Made by a program: the position numbers and the translations under genes. Shown here piece by piece: positions 36,431 to 45,505 of a stretch of 64,000 nucleotides of DNA (positions within the stretch are counted from its first letter, which is position 1; every line of letters starts with the position of its first letter). The DNA lies in the NCBI RefSeq assembly GCF_050749805.1, contig NZ_CP192738.1:6014001-6078000 (forward strand). The letters are read 5' to 3'. The DNA is from Hahella sp018986435. Lineage in GTDB: Bacteria; Pseudomonadota; Gammaproteobacteria; Pseudomonadales; Oleiphilaceae. The notes beneath the pieces were generated by a model, which did not search any database, had not been told where the DNA came from, and was given only the letters and a program-made list of their open reading frames with translations.

Positions 36431-37579
36431 ATGGACTTTCGACTCGATGATGAGCAGCTCGCTCGTGTCTCCCACGTGCGTGAATTCGCTCAACAAGTAC
36501 TTTCGGAGTCGGCCCGGCGACGTATAGCAGAATCCGCGTTTGATCGCGAACTCTGGAACCGGGCTGCGGATTTGGGACTCTCTGGGCTCCCTATCCCCGA
36601 GCAATGGAGCGGCTCCGGTTTCGGCGCCCTGGACACCATGCTGACAGTGGAAGCGCTCGGTTTCGGCTGCACTGACATGGGACTTGTCTTCTCACTCTGC
36701 GCGCACATGTTCGCCTGCGCAGTTCCCATCTGGCGTTACGGTAACGACGCGCAACGCCAACACTACTTACATCGCATCTCCAAGGGCGAGCTTATCGCCG
36801 CCAACGCCATCACCGAACCGGAATCCGGCTCAGACGCTTTCGCCATGCGCGCCAGCGCTGTCCGGGACGGCGACACTTACATCCTGCGTGGTGAAAAATG
36901 CTTCGTCACCAATGCGCCAGTGGCCGATCTGTTCCTGATATACGCCAAGACGGACCCCAATCAGAGCTTTTTCGGGGTCAGCGGCTTCCTGGTTCCCCGG
37001 GACACGCCAGGGCTTTCAGTGACCGATGGCGGCTCCAAAACCGGCTTGTGCACCAGCCCATGGGGCTCACTGTATATGGACGACTGTCGCATCCCCGCTT
37101 CCGCTCTGTTGGGTGAAGAAGGCGGCGGCGCGCCGATGTTCCATGACTCCATGATCTGGGAGCGTGGCTGTCTGTTCGCCGCCTATGTCGGCGCTATGGA
37201 GCGCGCATTGCAGCAAAGTATCGACCACGCCCGCAACAGAAAGCAGTTCGGCCAGCCCATCGGCCGTAACCAGTCTGTCTCGGGTCGGCTGGTGGATATG
37301 AAGTTGCGCCTGGAAACCTCCCGACTCTTGCTGTATCGGGCTGGCTGGCTATACGACCAGGGCGAACCCTACGAGGAAGCTATCGCCCTCAGCAAACTCT
37401 GGATCTCTGAATGTTCCGTGCTAAGCGGACTGGACGCCATGCAGGTCTTCGGCGGAACCGGCGTTTCCAGCGCCGCCGGCGTCGACCGGCTGCTCCTGGA
37501 TTCCCTGCCATCGAGGATATTCTCGGGCACTTCTGAGATTCAGAAAGAGCTGATAGCCAGGCATATGGGATTGCGCTGA
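36431..37579 (+). CDS. pigA: L-prolyl-PCP dehydrogenase PigA
   Basis: A 382-residue flavoprotein of the acyl-CoA dehydrogenase family. In prodigiosin synthesis PigA oxidises prolyl-S-PigG to pyrrolyl-2-carboxyl-S-PigG. NAITEPESGSDAF near 120 and KCFVTNAPVADLFLIYAKT near 155 bind flavin. IWERGCLFAAYVGAMER near 240 contains the likely catalytic Glu, at the isovaleryl-CoA dehydrogenase position. The C-terminal QVFGGTGVSS and SGTSEIQKELIAR are standard. First gene of the cluster, with AAGGAC before the ATG. Assignment rests on family plus the perfect Pig gene order. Confidence 0.93.
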   Translation: MDFRLDDEQLARVSHVREFAQQVLSESARRRIAESAFDRELWNRAADLGLSGLPIPEQWSGSGFGALDTMLTVEALGFGCTDMGLVFSLCAHMFACAVPIWRYGNDAQRQHYLHRISKGELIAANAITEPESGSDAFAMRASAVRDGDTYILRGEKCFVTNAPVADLFLIYAKTDPNQSFFGVSGFLVPRDTPGLSVTDGGSKTGLCTSPWGSLYMDDCRIPASALLGEEGGGAPMFHDSMIWERGCLFAAYVGAMERALQQSIDHARNRKQFGQPIGRNQSVSGRLVDMKLRLETSRLLLYRAGWLYDQGEPYEEAIALSKLWISECSVLSGLDAMQVFGGTGVSSAAGVDRLLLDSLPSRIFSGTSEIQKELIARHMGLR

Positions 37580-37678
37580 CGCGATATTTCATACGGTCTA
37601 AAAAAGGAAAATACGGGAAAGGAAGTCTGTAGCAGCCTGTTCGGCTGATTTGCCTGCATTACCCCGTCACCTGAGTTT

Positions 37679-37700
37679 TGAAAGCCTTCACCGGCTTTCA
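37679..37700 (+). terminator. Hairpin between pigA and the DoxX-like gene
   Basis: TGAAAGCC/GGCTTTCA forms an 8-bp perfect stem with a 6-base loop. It is followed by GGGGCTGCTTTTG, an imperfect T-run, in a 232-base gap. It could partly terminate the pigA message. Confidence 0.5.
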
Positions 37701-37811
37701 GGGGCTGCTTTTGCCTTGTGAAAAGTACAAGCGCTTCAACGCCCCTCGCGACACTAATAACCAAGAGCCCGCACTCATACGGGTCATACGACAGCGAGCA
37801 GAGCAGATCCA

Positions 37812-38225
37812 ATGAAAATAGTTAAGATTCTCAGATATTTATTCGGCGCCCTCTATGTCATGGCGGGCATCGCCAAGGCGTTTCCCCAAATTGAAGATGT
37901 CGGCGTCACCCTGCAAAAAGCCGCCGCCGCCAACCAGGGAACCTGGCTGGCCGGTCTCAGCGAATGGCTGGCGGCTCATGCCCAGTTAATGGCCTGGGTC
38001 AGTGGCTTCGCGCTGCTCGCATCCGGTCTTTGCTATTTATTCAATCGCCTGCTGGTTCCCGCGGTTATCGGCCAGTGCGTCATGCTGGCGGGCTTTGTCG
38101 CCCTACTCCACCGGGCGTTTCCACAGATTGTGTTCGTGGATTTGATCTTTCTGATTGTCGCCCTGCTTGTCCTGTGGGAATCCGCCAATCAGAAGAAGTC
38201 TCTGTACGCCCTGTCCCACTCTTAA
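37812..38225 (+). CDS. DoxX-like small membrane protein within the pig cluster
   Basis: A 137-residue integral membrane protein with about four hydrophobic segments, resembling the DoxX family (N-terminal LRYLFGALYVMAGIAKAFPQ). DoxX-type proteins are often linked with quinone or redox chemistry, but no function is established here. It lies on the same strand between pigA and pigB, 232 bases after the former and 108 before the latter. To my knowledge the Serratia cluster has no gene at this place. It might support the membrane-bound oxidation steps (inference) or be a passenger. Confidence 0.75.
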   Translation: MKIVKILRYLFGALYVMAGIAKAFPQIEDVGVTLQKAAAANQGTWLAGLSEWLAAHAQLMAWVSGFALLASGLCYLFNRLLVPAVIGQCVMLAGFVALLHRAFPQIVFVDLIFLIVALLVLWESANQKKSLYALSHS

Positions 38226-38333
38226 TCCGACGGACAAATAGCATCCTCCTATTTGTCTTTCATCGACAGGATCTGCGCAGGTCAGGCCGTGATCGGACTC
38301 ATTTCAACTAAAACAACGGAAAGGTAGGAACAG

Positions 38334-40031
38334 ATGGAATCACAAGACAATTCACAATATGCAGGCGAAGCGCCTGTATTTCCCAGCAAAGACTTTGAAT
38401 GCAATCAAGGTTCCTTTGACGAGACAGACGCGTCGCCCCCGCAACACGTCGGCGATTTTGACGTGATAATTGTTGGCGGCGGCGTATCTGGACTGTCTTC
38501 CGCCTGGAAGCTGCGCGAGCGCAAACTATTGGTGCTGGATCAACGGGACCGCTTCGGCGGCGCGGCGCGTCTGGAGCAACGGGATGGCCTGTTATACGCC
38601 AGCGGCGCTTCCTGCTTTCAATTGCCCACAGGCGACAACGAAGTCTCCCATCTGCTGCAGGACCTGGACTTGTGGAACCAGTGGCGCTCCACTGCGGAAG
38701 ATACCCTGGTCATCTTTGACACCAAGCGCCTGATGAAGGGTCTGGGCGAAGTCACCGCCGCCTTGCTGAAACAGCCCAAAGAATTACTGAAGCCCGCCGT
38801 CTGGGGACTGACCGCCAACCTGCTGTACAGCGCCATGTCAGGCAAACCCTTCATTTCTGCAGAGAAGAAGTTAGGCGACCCCATGTTCGCCGACTTGTTT
38901 CAATATCTTAATCGTTTCACTCCTGATTCCGGCAAACACCCCGCCATGCCTTGGCGGGAAGGCTGCGACTGGACGCGTGAGGAAATGGAGCTGTTTGATT
39001 CCGTATCCCTGCATGACTTGCTGTTCGACCCCGCGACACGACGCTCCCTGCCGCAGTATCTGGTTCCCAGGCATCGTTTTGGCTCATTAGTGAAAGACGC
39101 GGTGGAGACCACACTACGCGTAGAGTGCCTTTCTATAAAGGACGTCTCCGCCTACGTCGGCCTGCATTTCCTGGTGGGATACCTCTATCGCCCACTGGTG
39201 ACCTTTCCCGGCGGTAACGGCTACATCGCGGATCGCATACGCCAGCGCCTGATGAGCACGGGTTCCTGCAAATTCAAGGCGGGCTCCAAAGCCTATTCCA
39301 TCACCCAGAATCAGGAAGGCGTAAAAGTCTGTTTCCAGCAGGAAGGCAAAAACTATTACGCGAACGCCAAAGCGCTGATCTGGGCCGGCGCCAAGCACGC
39401 CGCCGTACCAGTGGTGGACGGATTACCGCCACAGCAAAAAGCGGCCATCGCGGAAATTGAACACAGGGACTACGCCATCGCCGGGGTGTATCTGAAAAAA
39501 GCGGCGCTGACCAATTACTTCGGCGGCTACGTCATTGAAGGCGATATTGGCGGTCGTTACCCAAATAGCTGGTGCCGCAGCGGCGTCTGCCTGGCGGCGA
39601 ACTGGAAAGACCCGTCCTACGCCGGCGACCTAGGCGTCCTGACGCTGCTTAAGCCCATTTCCGGCGCCGCCGATCAGGGCAAGCTGGACAAAGCGAGTTT
39701 CCGCAACCTGCAACAAACCGCCTATGGCGAAGTGCGCGACATGCTGATCGCCACCGGTCACTCCCCTGAGCTGATTGAAGACATCAAATTATGGCGCTGG
39801 CCCGGCGGCCTGGTGGTGTCCAAGGTAGGCCAAATGAAACATGACGTCTTCGCCAACGCCTCTCGGCCCGTCGGCGCAGTGTTCTTCGCCAATCAGGACA
39901 GCGTCGGCATGGGCAATATGGAAAGCGCTATCTGGGCCGGCTGCCACGCCGCGGATCAGGTGCGCCAACACCTCCGCTCTCACAGCAGCGTCGTTTCCCA
40001 TATCGGCGACTATGCCGCGACCCAGAGCTAA
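38334..40031 (+). CDS. pigB: FAD-dependent oxidoreductase PigB (H2MAP to MAP)
   Basis: A 565-residue flavoprotein of the phytoene desaturase/monoamine oxidase-like group. A leader of about 40 residues precedes the nucleotide-binding fold DVIIVGGGVSGLSSAWKLRE (about 43-62), then LDQRDRFGGAARLE, a typical GG-doublet motif. PigB oxidises the dihydropyrrole H2MAP to 2-methyl-3-amyl-pyrrole. GTAGGAAC lies before the ATG. Only moderately hydrophobic segments are seen in the middle and C-terminal third, so membrane association is possible. Assignment by family, length and gene order. Confidence 0.93.
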   Translation: MESQDNSQYAGEAPVFPSKDFECNQGSFDETDASPPQHVGDFDVIIVGGGVSGLSSAWKLRERKLLVLDQRDRFGGAARLEQRDGLLYASGASCFQLPTGDNEVSHLLQDLDLWNQWRSTAEDTLVIFDTKRLMKGLGEVTAALLKQPKELLKPAVWGLTANLLYSAMSGKPFISAEKKLGDPMFADLFQYLNRFTPDSGKHPAMPWREGCDWTREEMELFDSVSLHDLLFDPATRRSLPQYLVPRHRFGSLVKDAVETTLRVECLSIKDVSAYVGLHFLVGYLYRPLVTFPGGNGYIADRIRQRLMSTGSCKFKAGSKAYSITQNQEGVKVCFQQEGKNYYANAKALIWAGAKHAAVPVVDGLPPQQKAAIAEIEHRDYAIAGVYLKKAALTNYFGGYVIEGDIGGRYPNSWCRSGVCLAANWKDPSYAGDLGVLTLLKPISGAADQGKLDKASFRNLQQTAYGEVRDMLIATGHSPELIEDIKLWRWPGGLVVSKVGQMKHDVFANASRPVGAVFFANQDSVGMGNMESAIWAGCHAADQVRQHLRSHSSVVSHIGDYAATQS

Positions 40032-40058
40032 GACGCCAATCAAGGAAAGGGAACTGAC

Positions 40059-42782
40059 ATGTCTTACGATTCGCACATTGTAGAAGTCTCCGGACAACAA
40101 AAGTCCAACACACAAAGCCTGGGCGGCAAGGCCAGCTCGCTCAATACGCTGGCGGCGGCGGGATTTCCCGTACCCAGAGCGTATTGCCTGACCGTGGACG
40201 CTTACGCCTCCTTCCTGCAGGAGTCAGGGCTGGATCAATGGATCAGCGGCCTGGAGCAATGGGACGCCAGCGCGTTTACGCAAATCCGCCAGCGTATTGA
40301 AGAAACGCAACTGTCCTCTCCGTTACGTCAGGCGATCGTCAGCGCATACAAGGACATCGGGGCAGAACGCGTAGCGGTGCGTTCTTCCGCCATCAGCGAA
40401 GACAGTGAAGAACACTCGTTTGCAGGCCAGTACGACACCTATCTGCATGTAGAAACCGAAGAAAACCTGGTGGACTGCGTAAAGCGTTGCTGGGGGTCTT
40501 TCTGGACAGAACGCGCCCACGCTTACGAAGGCCGTCAGGATCAACGCCGCAGCAACGACGCCGAGGCGCCCAAACAAGGCATCGCTGTAGTGATTCAAGC
40601 CATGATCGACGCAGACGTCGCGGGGGTTTTGTTCACCGCCGACCCACTGAACGGCGATCCGCAGCGTACGGTGATTGAGTCATGCTGGGGGCTGGGCGAA
40701 GGCGTGGTTTCGGGTCAAGTAACCACCGACACCTTCGTCGTCGACAATCAGAAAATGGAGCTGCTGGAGCAAACCCTGCGGGAAAAACCGGTGATGTCCA
40801 CCCGCGCGGAGAACGGCGGCGTCTGCCTGCGCAAAACCGCGTCCGATAAAATCAACGCCCCCACCCTGAACGAAAATGAAGCCCTGGCCCTGGCGGGTTA
40901 CGCCAACGCCATCCGCAGTCACTATGGGCGGGAGATGGACATTGAGTGGGCGCTGAAGGACGGCAAGATCTGGATTCTGCAGGCCCGCCCCATCACCGTA
41001 ACACCGACCCGCGGCGATAATCGCCTGTTTGCGGACGCCGATGAAAGCAATGGCTATATACGCGATAACGCGCTGTTCTCACGCATGGATACCGGCGAAA
41101 TCGTCACCGGACTGATGACGCCGCTGGGGCTGTCGTTCTGCCGTTTTTACCAGCACAACGTACATGGCCCTGCGGTCAAAACCATGGGGTTATTGGATAT
41201 CGGCGATTCACAGCACTACATGGGGTATTTGCAGGGGCATGTGTATCTCAATATTTCCGCGTCGGCGATGTTGCTTACCCAGTGCCCTCCAACCCGGGAC
41301 CCGTTGAAGTTCACCAAGCGTTACTCTACGGAGGAAGTGGACCTGAACTTCTACACCAACCCCTACGGCAAAGCGCCGCAAGGGCTGCAATATCTCAAGA
41401 GCGTGGGCTACTGGACGCTGTATCAAGTGCGCAACCTGGCGACTGCGGAGCGCACCGTGCGCGACATGATCACATTGCGCAAGCGGGAAACCGAGCGCTT
41501 TCTGAAGCTGGATCTCAGCACGATGTCGCTGAGCGAGCTGGATGCGGAACTGCAACGTATCGACCGTTACTTCCTGGAATCCTGCGCCGCCTATATGCCA
41601 TTCTTTCTGCAGTCGTTCGCACTGTACGACGCCCTCGCCGAACTCTGTGAGAAGTGGCTGGGCGACAGCGGCAAAGGCTTGCAGAATCGCATCAAAGCGT
41701 CTCTCAGCAACCTGCGCACCATCGAAGTCACCCGCGGCGTGTGTGATCTGGCGGCCTCCGTCCAACGTTCCAGCCACCTGCGTCAACTGGTGCTGGAGAC
41801 GCCGTTGGAACAATTGGCGCAGAAGCTACAAGACGACGACAAAGGCGCGCGCTTCTGGAACAATGATTTCATGGCGTTCCTGCGCGACTATGGCGCCCGC
41901 GGTCGTCAGGAGTTTGAACTCAGCATCCCCCGCTGGGCCGACGATCCCAGTTATCTGCTGCAGGTGATTCGTATGTACCTGACCAGCGACGTGCAGTTGG
42001 AGTCGCGGCTGGAGGAAATCGACCGCAAACGGGACGACGACACCCGCGCCCTGCTGTCCGGTCTGCCATTGCGCATTCGCCTGCTGTTCAAGTTCGTTAT
42101 CTCCACCTACGCCAAAATGGCGGAGCGACGCGAAGCCACCCGGCCCACCTACATCGCGCAAACCTGGTTCTATCGCAAAATCATCGTCGAAGTGATGCGT
42201 CGCCTCAGCGCGGAGAAAGTACTGAAAATGGAGGACTTGCCTTACATCGACTTCAACGAGCTGCGCGATTACGTGGCGGGAAAAAAACCTGCTCAGCAGG
42301 CTTTCTCCGCAGAGCTGATTGAGCGCAATCGCCGCAGTCACTTGTTGAACCAGCGTCTGCAGGAGCCGCCCATGGCGATTGTCGGCGGACATACCCCCAG
42401 GCGCGAAACCGCAGAAACGGAGCCAACGGATGGCGTCCCCGTGTTCCAGGGCATCGGCGCCAGTCCCGGCGTCGCCATGGGGCGCGCCCGCGTCATCACG
42501 GATCTGCCCCGGCAGGCGGAAGAGTTTCAGCAAGGCGAAATACTGGTGGCCCGTTTCACCGACGCCTCCTGGACGCCGCTGTTCGTGCTCGCCGCCGGCG
42601 TCGTCGCCGACGTGGGGTCGATGTTATCGCACAGCTCAATCGTATCCCGGGAATTCGGCATCCCCGCCATCGTCAACACTAAAACCACCACTCGCCGCAT
42701 CCGCACCGGAGATATGCTCTATCTCGACGGAGACGCAGGCATCGTGCGCATAGAAGAACGCAAGGAGGACGCCAGCCAGTAG
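40059..42782 (+). CDS. pigC: Prodigiosin-forming condensing enzyme PigC
   Basis: A 907-residue enzyme resembling PEP synthase/pyruvate phosphate dikinase. The N-terminal nucleotide-binding domain starts GGKASSLNTLAAAGFPVP near 21, with RSSAISEDSEEHSFAGQYDT near 109 and the GVLFTADPLNGD and ILQARPIT segments. The C-terminal swivelling domain contains SMLSHSSIVSREFGIPA with the likely phospho-carrier His858. The PEP-binding TIM barrel of true PEP synthases is absent. PigC condenses MBC with MAP, using ATP, to give prodigiosin. AAGGAAAGGG lies upstream; 27 bases after pigB. Confidence 0.95.
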   Translation: MSYDSHIVEVSGQQKSNTQSLGGKASSLNTLAAAGFPVPRAYCLTVDAYASFLQESGLDQWISGLEQWDASAFTQIRQRIEETQLSSPLRQAIVSAYKDIGAERVAVRSSAISEDSEEHSFAGQYDTYLHVETEENLVDCVKRCWGSFWTERAHAYEGRQDQRRSNDAEAPKQGIAVVIQAMIDADVAGVLFTADPLNGDPQRTVIESCWGLGEGVVSGQVTTDTFVVDNQKMELLEQTLREKPVMSTRAENGGVCLRKTASDKINAPTLNENEALALAGYANAIRSHYGREMDIEWALKDGKIWILQARPITVTPTRGDNRLFADADESNGYIRDNALFSRMDTGEIVTGLMTPLGLSFCRFYQHNVHGPAVKTMGLLDIGDSQHYMGYLQGHVYLNISASAMLLTQCPPTRDPLKFTKRYSTEEVDLNFYTNPYGKAPQGLQYLKSVGYWTLYQVRNLATAERTVRDMITLRKRETERFLKLDLSTMSLSELDAELQRIDRYFLESCAAYMPFFLQSFALYDALAELCEKWLGDSGKGLQNRIKASLSNLRTIEVTRGVCDLAASVQRSSHLRQLVLETPLEQLAQKLQDDDKGARFWNNDFMAFLRDYGARGRQEFELSIPRWADDPSYLLQVIRMYLTSDVQLESRLEEIDRKRDDDTRALLSGLPLRIRLLFKFVISTYAKMAERREATRPTYIAQTWFYRKIIVEVMRRLSAEKVLKMEDLPYIDFNELRDYVAGKKPAQQAFSAELIERNRRSHLLNQRLQEPPMAIVGGHTPRRETAETEPTDGVPVFQGIGASPGVAMGRARVITDLPRQAEEFQQGEILVARFTDASWTPLFVLAAGVVADVGSMLSHSSIVSREFGIPAIVNTKTTTRRIRTGDMLYLDGDAGIVRIEERKEDASQ

Positions 42783-42988
42783 ATATCCGCCTGACAATAA
42801 AAAATGCAATGAGCGCAGCGGCCCGCCACAGACAGAAAAATAAGCCGCTCTAATTTTGCGTTAATTAAACATCGACCTCAGCCAAGTTGTAGTCCGGCTG
42901 CAGACAGATTCCAGCTAGCAGGGATCAGGGGTTTCTTTGCGCCTGAAAAAGTCCCTGGAACAGTGACGAGAATAGAGGGAGATTAGTT

Positions 42989-45466
42989 ATGGAAATTACG
43001 ATAGGGGTCATCGTCGTCACCCGCAGTCGCGGTTTTTTCGAAACCGGACTCAGCGTTTTGAGCGACATTCGCGGTGAAGTATTCCAGCAAGTATCTCTGG
43101 ATGCGGATATCGAATTCGAAGAAAAGCTGCCCAGCACGCACCCCGTTTATGAAGAAGCCCGCGACAAAGCGGTGCGTTTCCTTGGCAAGCGCAAGGAACG
43201 AATCTCCATGCGGGTGATCCAGGCGGACAGCCTTGAGCGGGCGCAGGCGAAAATCCTGCAAACGCCCCTGCTCGGCGTCAACTTTCAAGTGGGCATGGTG
43301 TACGTCGACTACGCCGATCCCCAGTTTGAAGACCTGGCGCCACAGCAGATCGACAGGCAATTACAGGCTTTCTACGCAGCGCTGCGGCAGGCGGATATTC
43401 CCGTCTTCCAGTCCTCATTTTCGACCGTGGTGTACACCCTGCCGCAACGCCCGCGCATACGGCACCAGCCAATGGAATACATTGAGCGCCAGCTACCGGA
43501 CGACCGCTCTCTGCTGCAGGCGGATCTGCTGTGTCTGTGGATGGATTTCTTTGAAATGAGTTACGCCAACCGCCGCGTCAAGCCCGCCGCCCGGGTCCTG
43601 CCGCACAACACTCTGGGAGAGCATCTGATCAACTTCCTCAGTGCGCGCGCGGGATCGGAATGGCTGGGCTTCTATTTCACCGGCTCGCTGGTCTCCAACA
43701 TGATCAACCATCTGGAGCAGGAGGCAGAGCGCCGCAATGTGTTACTGCTGCGCGGTCCCAGCGAGCACAGTCTGGCCTGCGGCGCGATGGCCAACTGGCA
43801 GTTGTACCGCCGCCCCTTCCTGATCGTGGTCACCAGCGGCATGATCGACGAATTCAAGGGCACCATCGCCAACCTGCGGGAAGCGCGGGCGCAAGGTTTC
43901 ATCGTCTGCGCGGAAAACCGTCATGATCAATGGTTCGCTTTTCAGGGCACGGTGTCTGCAGAAGAGGATTCACGGGAGGTGATTAAAGCCCGCGGGCTGC
44001 CCTGTCTGTACCTCAACGATGTCGATCGCCTGCAGGAAGACCTGCAGAAAGCGATGGAACTATACAACGCCAAGCGCGGTCCGGTGGTGCTGCTGGCCAC
44101 CCAGGCGGTGTTGGAAGCCTGCAGTCGCTTCGACATTGCTTATCCGCCCGCCCCGCAAGCGCCGGCGGACGCCATACCGGAATCGGTCCAACCGGTGCTG
44201 GATCAAGTCATGTCGTTGCTGAATGAGGGCCCGGACAAGCTGGTCTGGCAGTGCGGCGCCATGGATGAAGAAGAACTGGAGCTGACCCTGTCCATCGCAG
44301 ATCGCGCGGGGATTGCGTTGGTGGATTCGCTGACCTATCCCGGTTCCGTGCCCAAGTTCCGTCATTGCCAGCGCAATCGCAATTACCTTGGCACCCTGGC
44401 GGTCTATGGCTACAGCCCACGGGTGTACAACTTCCTGCACACCAACGACAAAATGAACCCACAGTCCGAGCAGTGCCTGTTTTTCATAAAGAGCAAGCTG
44501 CATCAAGTATGCACGCCTTTCTCCGATGGCCGTTTGCAGCGCAAGCTGCAGATTGTGCAGCTGACCGAAAATCCCGAGCATATTTCGCCTTACACCGACT
44601 TCCCGCTGATGTTGGAGCACAAACAGTTTCTCCGTTACGTGGATAAGCATCTAGCCCCGTCTCCAGAGCTGGTGGCGCGACGTTATCAAGCCATTGCGTC
44701 TGTGCCTGACACCCCCTCGGATATGGCGAGCCGCCTGCCGACTACCCCCATGACGCCGAACTATTTCTTCGCCCGCCTCAACAAGCTGATGGAGAAACTG
44801 ATCGTCGAGCATGGTTACGACTACACCGGTCTCTATGACGTCGGGCGCTGCGGTATTTCAGCCGTGCGCAATCTGGCGCGCACGCGCCGCGGCTTTTCCG
44901 GCTGGTACGGACGCGCCCTGATGGGCGACGCCCTCATGGCCAGCATCAGCCTCGCGTTCACCAGCCCTTCCAACGTAGTGGCGTTCATCGGAGACGGCGC
45001 CAAAGGCCTCACTCCCGACGTGCTCCCCTCGCTGTTGGAGAACGCCCTGAGCTATCCCGGACGCATGAACCGCAACCTCACCATTTTCTATTTCTGCAAT
45101 GGCGGACATTCGGTCATTAACACTTACCAGGAGCGCATTCTGTTCAATTACACCTCGCGACAAATGCGACTGGTCAATGTCACCGATCAGGATTGGGAGG
45201 ACGAGCTGGGCGGTCTGCGTTTCACCTCGCGCACGTTAACCACATTCGATCCGGCGGCGCTCACGTCCGCGCTATTGCGCCCGGGTTGCGTCAATTTGTT
45301 CTCGGTGATGGTCTCCCACAACAACGAGGGCGACGGCATCAGTCTAGCCACCGCCACCGGCTGGCAGCGCGATCCAGCCGTTCAGACGCAAGCTGAAGCG
45401 AAAGCAGAAACAGCAACGGGGACGGATACAGAAACGGATAAAGAAAGCGCGCAGCCTGTCGTTTAG
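42989..45466 (+). CDS. pigD: Thiamine diphosphate enzyme PigD
   Basis: An 825-residue ThDP-dependent enzyme. It decarboxylates pyruvate and adds the acetyl unit to 2-octenal, giving 3-acetyloctanal for the MAP branch. The ThDP motif starts GDG at residue 668 (FIGDGAKGLTPD) and ends with the FYFCNGGHSVINT region. A central ThDP-enzyme domain carries FYFTGSLVSNMINHLEQEAE. The N-terminal 150 residues are an extra segment also present in Serratia PigD. The last 35 residues are a Glu/Ala/Thr-rich tail of low complexity. GGGAG lies upstream of the ATG. A gap of 206 bases separates it from pigC. Confidence 0.93.
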   Translation: MEITIGVIVVTRSRGFFETGLSVLSDIRGEVFQQVSLDADIEFEEKLPSTHPVYEEARDKAVRFLGKRKERISMRVIQADSLERAQAKILQTPLLGVNFQVGMVYVDYADPQFEDLAPQQIDRQLQAFYAALRQADIPVFQSSFSTVVYTLPQRPRIRHQPMEYIERQLPDDRSLLQADLLCLWMDFFEMSYANRRVKPAARVLPHNTLGEHLINFLSARAGSEWLGFYFTGSLVSNMINHLEQEAERRNVLLLRGPSEHSLACGAMANWQLYRRPFLIVVTSGMIDEFKGTIANLREARAQGFIVCAENRHDQWFAFQGTVSAEEDSREVIKARGLPCLYLNDVDRLQEDLQKAMELYNAKRGPVVLLATQAVLEACSRFDIAYPPAPQAPADAIPESVQPVLDQVMSLLNEGPDKLVWQCGAMDEEELELTLSIADRAGIALVDSLTYPGSVPKFRHCQRNRNYLGTLAVYGYSPRVYNFLHTNDKMNPQSEQCLFFIKSKLHQVCTPFSDGRLQRKLQIVQLTENPEHISPYTDFPLMLEHKQFLRYVDKHLAPSPELVARRYQAIASVPDTPSDMASRLPTTPMTPNYFFARLNKLMEKLIVEHGYDYTGLYDVGRCGISAVRNLARTRRGFSGWYGRALMGDALMASISLAFTSPSNVVAFIGDGAKGLTPDVLPSLLENALSYPGRMNRNLTIFYFCNGGHSVINTYQERILFNYTSRQMRLVNVTDQDWEDELGGLRFTSRTLTTFDPAALTSALLRPGCVNLFSVMVSHNNEGDGISLATATGWQRDPAVQTQAEAKAETATGTDTETDKESAQPVV

Positions 45467-45505
45467 ACGCTGGCGAATAGCAGTTCAGTAAAGGATATCA
45501 CTGTT

